Below the pieces are notes generated by a model that worked only from the letters and a program-made list of their open reading frames with translations, ran no database searches and was not told the origin of the DNA. Shown in pieces: positions 59,431 through 64,000 of a stretch of 64,000 bases of DNA (position 1 is its first letter; every line of letters starts with the position of its first letter). The DNA lies in contig NZ_JASZYB010000001.1 of NCBI RefSeq assembly GCF_030317205.1, forward strand, positions 1,674,001 through 1,738,000. Direction: 5' to 3'. A program made the translations under genes and the position numbers. The stretch is from Variovorax sp. J2L1-78 (GTDB taxonomy: Bacteria > Pseudomonadota > Gammaproteobacteria > Burkholderiales > Burkholderiaceae_C).

Positions 59431-60395
59431 GCGGTACGGTCGCACCCGCGCCAGATACCGCCGTGCTGCGGGAAGCCGCGCAGTGGTTGGTGCGCCTGCA
59501 CTCGGGCCATGCCGACGCCGGCGACCGTGCAGCCTGCGAGGCCTGGCGCCAGGCGGACCCGGCCCACGAGCACGCCTGGCAACGCGCCGAGCGCCTGTCG
59601 CAGAAGTTCGGCGCCGTGCCCGCCAAGGTCGGCGTGCCGGTGCTGGCGCGGCAGGTGCGCAGCAACCGCCGCGCCGCGCTGCGCACACTGGCATTGCTGG
59701 CGACCGCGGCGCCGGCCGCGTGGCTGGGCTGGCGGCTCGCGCCCTGGGACAACTGGACCTCCGACCATCGCAGCGCGACCGGTGAACGCAAGGAGTTGCA
59801 CCTGGCCGACGGCACCCGCGTGTTGCTCGATACGAACAGTGCGATCGACGTGTGCATCGACGGCACGCAGCGCACGGTGCGGCTGCGCGCGGGCGCCATC
59901 TCGATCGCCACCGCGGCCGATGCGCGGCCCTTCATCGTCGAGACGACACAGGGCCGGCTGCGCGCACTGGGCACGCGCTTCACGGTGCGGCAGGATGGCG
60001 AAGACGCGCAACAGAAGATCCGGCTCGCCGTCACCGAGGGCGCGGTCGAAGTCACCTTGCGCGACGCCTCGTCACCCGCGCTGGTCGTTCCCGCCGGCCA
60101 GCAGACCGTGCTCGGCAGCGAAGGCGCCGCGGCCCCGATCACCGTCTCGCCCGAAAGCCAGGCCTGGACGCAAGGCGTTCTCTACGCCGATAACTTGCGC
60201 CTGGCCGACTTCTGTGCCGAGCTGTCGCGCTATCGCCTGGGCCTGCTGCACTGCAGCCCCGACGTGGCTGGCTTGCGCATCTCGGGCGCGTTCCAGCTGC
60301 GCGACACCGACTACGTGCTGTCGATGGTGGCCAGCACGCTGCCGGTGCAGGTCGTCACGCGCACGCGCTGGTGGGTGACGGTGCTGCCCGCCTGA
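59427..60395 (+). CDS. FecR-like anti-sigma factor/signal transducer
   Basis: A 322-residue protein. The cytosolic DUF4880 domain includes LREAAQWLVRLHSGHADAGD and CEAWRQADPAHEHAWQRAER. One TM helix (LRTLALLATAAPAAWLGWRL) leads to the periplasmic FecR domain (GERKELHLADGTRVLLDTNS) and a C-terminal STN-like part (YRLGLLHCSPDVAGLRISGA). It relays receptor occupancy to the sigma factor. The receptor gene begins 94 bases downstream. Confidence 0.93.
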   Translation: MSGTVAPAPDTAVLREAAQWLVRLHSGHADAGDRAACEAWRQADPAHEHAWQRAERLSQKFGAVPAKVGVPVLARQVRSNRRAALRTLALLATAAPAAWLGWRLAPWDNWTSDHRSATGERKELHLADGTRVLLDTNSAIDVCIDGTQRTVRLRAGAISIATAADARPFIVETTQGRLRALGTRFTVRQDGEDAQQKIRLAVTEGAVEVTLRDASSPALVVPAGQQTVLGSEGAAAPITVSPESQAWTQGVLYADNLRLADFCAELSRYRLGLLHCSPDVAGLRISGAFQLRDTDYVLSMVASTLPVQVVTRTRWWVTVLPA

Positions 60396-60396
60396 C

Positions 60397-60422
60397 AATT
60401 TTTCGCGGCCACCCTGTCCTTT
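60397..60422 (+). promoter_or_regulatory. Putative FecI-type promoter of TonB receptor gene
   Basis: TCCTTT at 60417-60422 equals the -10 element known for the E. coli fecA promoter. An ATTTTTCGCG element about 10 bases upstream lies where a -35 would be. It lies in the 94-bp gap before the receptor gene, as expected for sigma-dependent activation. The -35 match is weak. Confidence 0.4.
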
Positions 60423-60489
60423 TTTCAGCGCTCGTCGGGCAAGCCATGGAGCCGTGCTGTGAGTACGGCAACAACAGGACCAGAGAACC

Positions 60490-63006
60490 ATGGCATTGCT
60501 TTCCTCCCGCGCCGCGCCGATGCGGCCCAGCTCCCTCTCCCTGTCCACGCCGCTGAGCGGCGTGGCCCAAGGCGCGCGCCACGTGTGCCTGGCCCTCGCA
60601 CTCGCGGGTGCTGGCGGCGCGATGGCACAGGCGCCGCAACCCGCGGCGGCCCGCGCGAGCTACGACATCCCGGCCGGTGCACTGGGCCCGGCGCTCTCGC
60701 GCTTTGCGGCGCAGGCGGGCGTCACCTTGTCCTTCGAGCCTTCGCTGACCGAGGGCCGCCAGACCGCCGGACTGCGCGGCAGCCATGCGGTGGGCGACGG
60801 GTTCTCCCGGCTGCTCGCGGGCACCGGGCTCGAAGCGGTGCCGCGTGCCGGTGGCGGCTACACGCTGCGCCAGCCCACGCCCGGCGTCGGCGTCGCGGCG
60901 GCGGTGAGCGGCGCAGGCAACACGCTCAGTGAGGTGCGCGTCACGGCGCAGGCCGAGCGCAGCGCGATCACCGAAGGCTCGGGCTCGTACGCCAGCCGCG
61001 TCGTGACCGTGGGCAAGGGCGAGCAGACGCTGAAGGAGATCCCGCAGTCGATCACGGTCGTCACGCGTCAGAAGATGGACGACCAGAACCTGAACACCAT
61101 CGACGAGGTGCTGGCCCAGACGACTGGCATCACGATGTACGACAGCCCGATGGGCGGGCGCTATGTGTACTCGCGTGGCTTCCGCGTCGACACCTATCAG
61201 TTCGACGGCGTGAACCGCGCCTTCTACTACCCGCAAGCCAACAACTTCACCAGCAATGCCGCCACGCTGGACCGCGTGGAAATCGTGCGCGGCGCGACCG
61301 GCCTGCTGCAGGGCGCCGGTGCCCCCAGCGCCACGATCAACATGGTGCGCAAGCGGCCGACGGCGGACAAGCACCTGCAGCTATCGACCAGCGCGGGTTC
61401 GTGGAACAACCTGCGCACCGAGGTCGATGCCAGCGGCCCGTTGAACGAGACCGGTACGCTGCGTGGCCGCGTGGTGGCGAGCGCCAACGACCGCGACTAT
61501 TTCTACGACACCGCGAAGAGCCGCAGCGGCGTGCTGTACGGCGTGCTCGAGGCCGACATCGGGCCACAGACCCTGCTCACCATCGGTGCGAGTTACGAGA
61601 AGCTGAAATCCACGCCCTTCTTCCAGGGGCTGCCGCGCTACAGCACGGGCGCGGACCTCCATCTGCGCCGATCGACCTCGCTGATGGCGGACTGGAATCG
61701 CTGGCACAGCGAACAGAGTTCGGCCTTCGCCGAAATCGCCCACCGCTTCGATGCCGACTGGTCGCTCAAGGTCACGGCCGCCTACGTGCGCGAACAACAC
61801 GACATCAAGTACGCATTCGCCCTCGGCGCCGTCAACCCGGTAACCCTGGCCGGCAACGTGATGTACGGCGGCCTGTTCGACTTCGAGACCGACAACAAGA
61901 CCCTGGACATCGCGGTCGATGGCAAGTTCGAGGCCTTCGGCAGACGGCATGCGGTGAGCTTCGGCGCCAACACCGGGCGCATGGTCAACCACAGCGACTT
62001 CTCGTTGATGCAGCTCGCGGGCGTGCGCAACAACGTCTTCGACCCGGAATCGACCATCGCCGAACCCACGGATGCCACCTTCGTGGCCAACCGCTACCGC
62101 GGCGGCGACACCGAAACGCGCATGACGCAATCGGGGGCCTACGGCGTCGCGCGACTGAGCCTGAGCGACCCGTTGACCCTGGTCGTCGGCGCCCGTATCA
62201 CACGCTACCAGAGCAGCGACCGCGACCGTGTCAGCGGTGCCGCAGCGAGCGATCCGTATCGTGAAAGCGGCGTTCTGACGCCCTACGGCGGTCTGGTCTA
62301 TGCACTGAACTCGCAATGGTCCGCCTACGTGAGCTATGCCGACATCTTCCAGCCGCAAAACGCGATGACGGCCGCCGGCGACGTGCTGCCACCGATCAAG
62401 GGCCGCAACTACGAAGCAGGCGTGAAGGGCGAGTTGTTCGACGGCAAGGTCAACACCTCGCTGGCGCTGTTCCGCGTCGACCAGAACAACCGGGCACAGG
62501 ACGATCTGGTCAACGTCTGCACGATGAGCACCTACTGCGCCGTGTCCACCGGCAAGGTGCGCAGCCAGGGGCTCGATGCGGAGATCAGTGGCGAGGTGGC
62601 GCGCGGCTGGCAGGTGTTCGCGGGCTACACGCTCAACCACTTCAAGTACTTGAACGATACCGCCAATGCCGGCATCGATTTCGCCAGCACCTATTCACCC
62701 AAGCACATGCTGCGCGTATGGACCGACTACCGCCTGCCGGGGGCGCTGAACGCATGGACCTTGGGCGGCGGCGTGAACTTCCAGACCGCAAGCTCACGCA
62801 CCACCGGCTCGATCAAGCTGGAACAGGCCTCGTACGCGGTATGGGGCGCGCGCATCGGCTACCAGATCAACCGCAACTGGTCGGCTGCGCTGAACGTGGC
62901 CAACCTGTTCGACAAAACCTACTACCAGACCATCGGCGCACCGGCCTGGGGCAACGTGTACGGCGAGCCACGCAGCGCCGTGGTGACCCTGCGCGGCAAG
63001 TTCTAG
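60490..63006 (+). CDS. TonB-dependent siderophore receptor with N-terminal signalling (STN) domain
   Basis: An 838-residue outer membrane transducer. The signal peptide is about 46 residues long (LALALAGAGGAMAQ). The STN domain (60-118) is YDIPAGALGPALSRFAAQAG to GTGLEAVPRAGGGYTL; it contacts FecR. The plug carries KEIPQSITVVTRQKMDDQNL, YSRGFRVDTYQFDGV and VEIVRGATGLLQGAGAPSAT. The 22-strand barrel ends with ARIGYQINRNWSAALNVANL then FDKTYYQTIGAP, and a final Phe in RGKF. The plug matches FpvA/FoxA-type hydroxamate or ferrichrome receptors rather than citrate. Cys pair CTMSTYC sits in an extracellular loop. Confidence 0.95.
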   Translation: MALLSSRAAPMRPSSLSLSTPLSGVAQGARHVCLALALAGAGGAMAQAPQPAAARASYDIPAGALGPALSRFAAQAGVTLSFEPSLTEGRQTAGLRGSHAVGDGFSRLLAGTGLEAVPRAGGGYTLRQPTPGVGVAAAVSGAGNTLSEVRVTAQAERSAITEGSGSYASRVVTVGKGEQTLKEIPQSITVVTRQKMDDQNLNTIDEVLAQTTGITMYDSPMGGRYVYSRGFRVDTYQFDGVNRAFYYPQANNFTSNAATLDRVEIVRGATGLLQGAGAPSATINMVRKRPTADKHLQLSTSAGSWNNLRTEVDASGPLNETGTLRGRVVASANDRDYFYDTAKSRSGVLYGVLEADIGPQTLLTIGASYEKLKSTPFFQGLPRYSTGADLHLRRSTSLMADWNRWHSEQSSAFAEIAHRFDADWSLKVTAAYVREQHDIKYAFALGAVNPVTLAGNVMYGGLFDFETDNKTLDIAVDGKFEAFGRRHAVSFGANTGRMVNHSDFSLMQLAGVRNNVFDPESTIAEPTDATFVANRYRGGDTETRMTQSGAYGVARLSLSDPLTLVVGARITRYQSSDRDRVSGAAASDPYRESGVLTPYGGLVYALNSQWSAYVSYADIFQPQNAMTAAGDVLPPIKGRNYEAGVKGELFDGKVNTSLALFRVDQNNRAQDDLVNVCTMSTYCAVSTGKVRSQGLDAEISGEVARGWQVFAGYTLNHFKYLNDTANAGIDFASTYSPKHMLRVWTDYRLPGALNAWTLGGGVNFQTASSRTTGSIKLEQASYAVWGARIGYQINRNWSAALNVANLFDKTYYQTIGAPAWGNVYGEPRSAVVTLRGKF

Positions 63007-63014
63007 GGACCGAA

Positions 63015-63038
63015 TCGACGCCCGGTGACGGGCGTCGA
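63015..63038. terminator. Hairpin between convergent TonB receptor genes
   Basis: TCGACGCCCG (63015-63024), loop GTGA, and CGGGCGTCGA (63029-63038) form a perfect 10-bp stem with a four-base GNRA-type loop. It lies between convergent stops at 63006 and 63046. There is no T-tract, so it may be a weak or bidirectional terminator or an mRNA end stabiliser. Confidence 0.7.
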
Positions 63039-63045
63039 CGGCCCC

Positions 63046-64000
63046 TCACAGCTTCGGCGTGTACTTCACCGTGAACATCACGTTGCGCGGGTCGCCATAC
63101 TCGTTGGCGCCGTTCTTCTCGGCATAGCCGGGGATCCAGTAGCGCTTGTCGAACACGTTGTTGAAGTTGACCGCCAAGCTGATCTCCGGCGTGGCCTGAT
63201 AGGCCAGGCGCATGCCCCACACGCTGAAGCCCGGCACGGTGAACGTGCGGTCGTAGCCGAGCGTGTGGCTCTGCATCGTGACGCCGCCGCCGACACTGAG
63301 GCGGTGCCAGTCGCCTGGCAGACGGTAGTCGGTCCATACGCGCAGCATGTGCTTGGGCGTCCATTGGCTGAAGACCTGGCCCTGGTTCGTCGGGTCGCGC
63401 AGGAACTCGGTCGTGTTGTAGGTGTAGCCAAGCATCGCCTGCAGGCCCGGCAGCACCTCGCCAGTCACCTCGGCCTCGACGCCCTGGCTGCGCACCTTGC
63501 CCGACGGCGTGGAACAGTACCAGCCATCGCAGGCGTAGCCCGATGCGATGTCGTTCACGGCGCGGTTCTTGTGGTCGTAGCGGAAGACCGCGAGCGAGGT
63601 GTTCACGCGCCCGTCCGCCAGCTCGCCCTTGATGCCGAGTTCGTAGTTGGTGCCCGTGATCGGGTCCAGCACCTGGCCGGCGACGGTGCGCTCCGACTGC
63701 GGCACGAACACGCTCGTCACGCTGCCATAGGCCGACCACCGGTGGTTCAGCGCATAGACCAGGCCGAAATACGGCGTGACTTCGCCATGCGCCGAGTTGC
63801 GCGAGGCCTCGGTGGTGGTGTAGCGGTAGTCGTACCAGCTCACGCGGGCGCCGACGATGGCGGTCAACGGATCGGCCAGCTTCATGCGCCATGTGCCGTA
63901 GACGCCCTTCTGCTCCACGTCGTAGGTGGAGTCGCTGCGCAAGCCGCCCTGCGCCATGATCAGCGCCAGGCTCTGCCGCGGCCGGTTGTTGTCGATCGCG
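63046..64000 (-). CDS. TonB-dependent siderophore receptor, 5' part outside window
   Basis: The C-terminal 317 residues of a second TonB-dependent receptor; the reading frame stays open to the right window edge. Barrel strands are recognisable in ADPLTAIVGARVSWYDYRYT, PYFGLVYALNHRWSAYGSVT and YELGIKGELADGRVNTSLAV. The family-typical end is EISLAVNFNNVFDKRYWIPG, then FTVKYTPKL. A loop CDGWYC pair matches the CTMSTYC position of the neighbour, showing that the two are related. The last residue is Leu rather than Phe. It is probably a second siderophore uptake route on the opposite strand. Confidence 0.93.
   Translation of the reverse strand, partial: AIDNNRPRQSLALIMAQGGLRSDSTYDVEQKGVYGTWRMKLADPLTAIVGARVSWYDYRYTTTEASRNSAHGEVTPYFGLVYALNHRWSAYGSVTSVFVPQSERTVAGQVLDPITGTNYELGIKGELADGRVNTSLAVFRYDHKNRAVNDIASGYACDGWYCSTPSGKVRSQGVEAEVTGEVLPGLQAMLGYTYNTTEFLRDPTNQGQVFSQWTPKHMLRVWTDYRLPGDWHRLSVGGGVTMQSHTLGYDRTFTVPGFSVWGMRLAYQATPEISLAVNFNNVFDKRYWIPGYAEKNGANEYGDPRNVMFTVKYTPKL

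Overview
The window is GC-rich, gene-dense DNA from a metabolically versatile betaproteobacterium. The best guess is a Variovorax-like member of the Comamonadaceae. The reasons are the very high GC, the abundance of Bug-type (tripartite tricarboxylate transporter) binding proteins and LysR regulators, a D-tartrate dehydratase of the Bradyrhizobium type, and an intergenic hairpin of a kind I recall from this family. This assignment is inference, as no rRNA lies in the window. I see no tRNA, rRNA, CRISPR array, insertion sequence, integrase or phage gene. The DNA reads as chromosomal accessory catabolism.

Layout. (1) 1-4236, minus strand: a polar amino acid type ABC transporter, a TIM-barrel sugar isomerase/epimerase and a truncated 2-keto-3-deoxygluconate kinase-like gene, preceded by a perfect LacI-type palindrome. 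(2) 4535-10651: an autotransporter, an FAD monooxygenase, an ABM-domain membrane protein, and a citrate synthase fused to an N-terminal helix-turn-helix. (3) 10782-15293: an operon for a 2-hydroxyacid dehydrogenase, an FAH-family hydrolase, an SDR and two Bug proteins. (4) 15333-18545: a LysR regulator, D-tartrate dehydratase and a third Bug protein. (5) 18582-27660: two divergent operons around a LacI-type regulator. They hold two DHDPS-family aldolases and an ABC ATPase on one side; a tautomerase, acyl-CoA dehydrogenase, CoA-transferase, MaoC hydratase, binding protein and permease lie on the other. (6) 27774-33890: a DUF3857/transglutaminase protein, a LysR regulator with a second binding protein, and an SDR/SnoaL pair opposite another LysR gene. 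(7) 33945-37086: HpcH/HpaI aldolase, dihydropyrimidinase and a third DHDPS paralogue. (8) 37239-42473: a solitary FAAL-PCP-C-A-PCP synthetase. (9) 42810-49648: a CoA-transferase III/acyl-CoA dehydrogenase/MaoC operon with a ureidoglycolate lyase-like gene, an IclR regulator and an orphan TRAP binding protein. (10) 49686-51496: a PrsW-like membrane protease and its partner. (11) 51459-64000: an iron module with a MacAB/NodT-type exporter, DUF4198, DUF3325 and PepSY proteins, a FecI/FecR pair and two TonB-dependent receptors.

How it fits together. Most of the window is modular uptake plus breakdown of organic acids, amino or sugar acids and CoA-linked intermediates. Each module has a local regulator, and several have a visible palindromic operator next to it. 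Two modules look most worth following. One is the FAAL-NRPS gene, which is predicted to join a fatty acid to a small amino acid (glycine by my specificity reading) and has no release domain. The other is the 51-63 kb iron locus, whose gene set parallels the uptake, reduction and re-export cycle of pyoverdine in Pseudomonas. The LacI-controlled aldolase/CoA regulon is a coherent catabolic unit whose substrate I cannot name.
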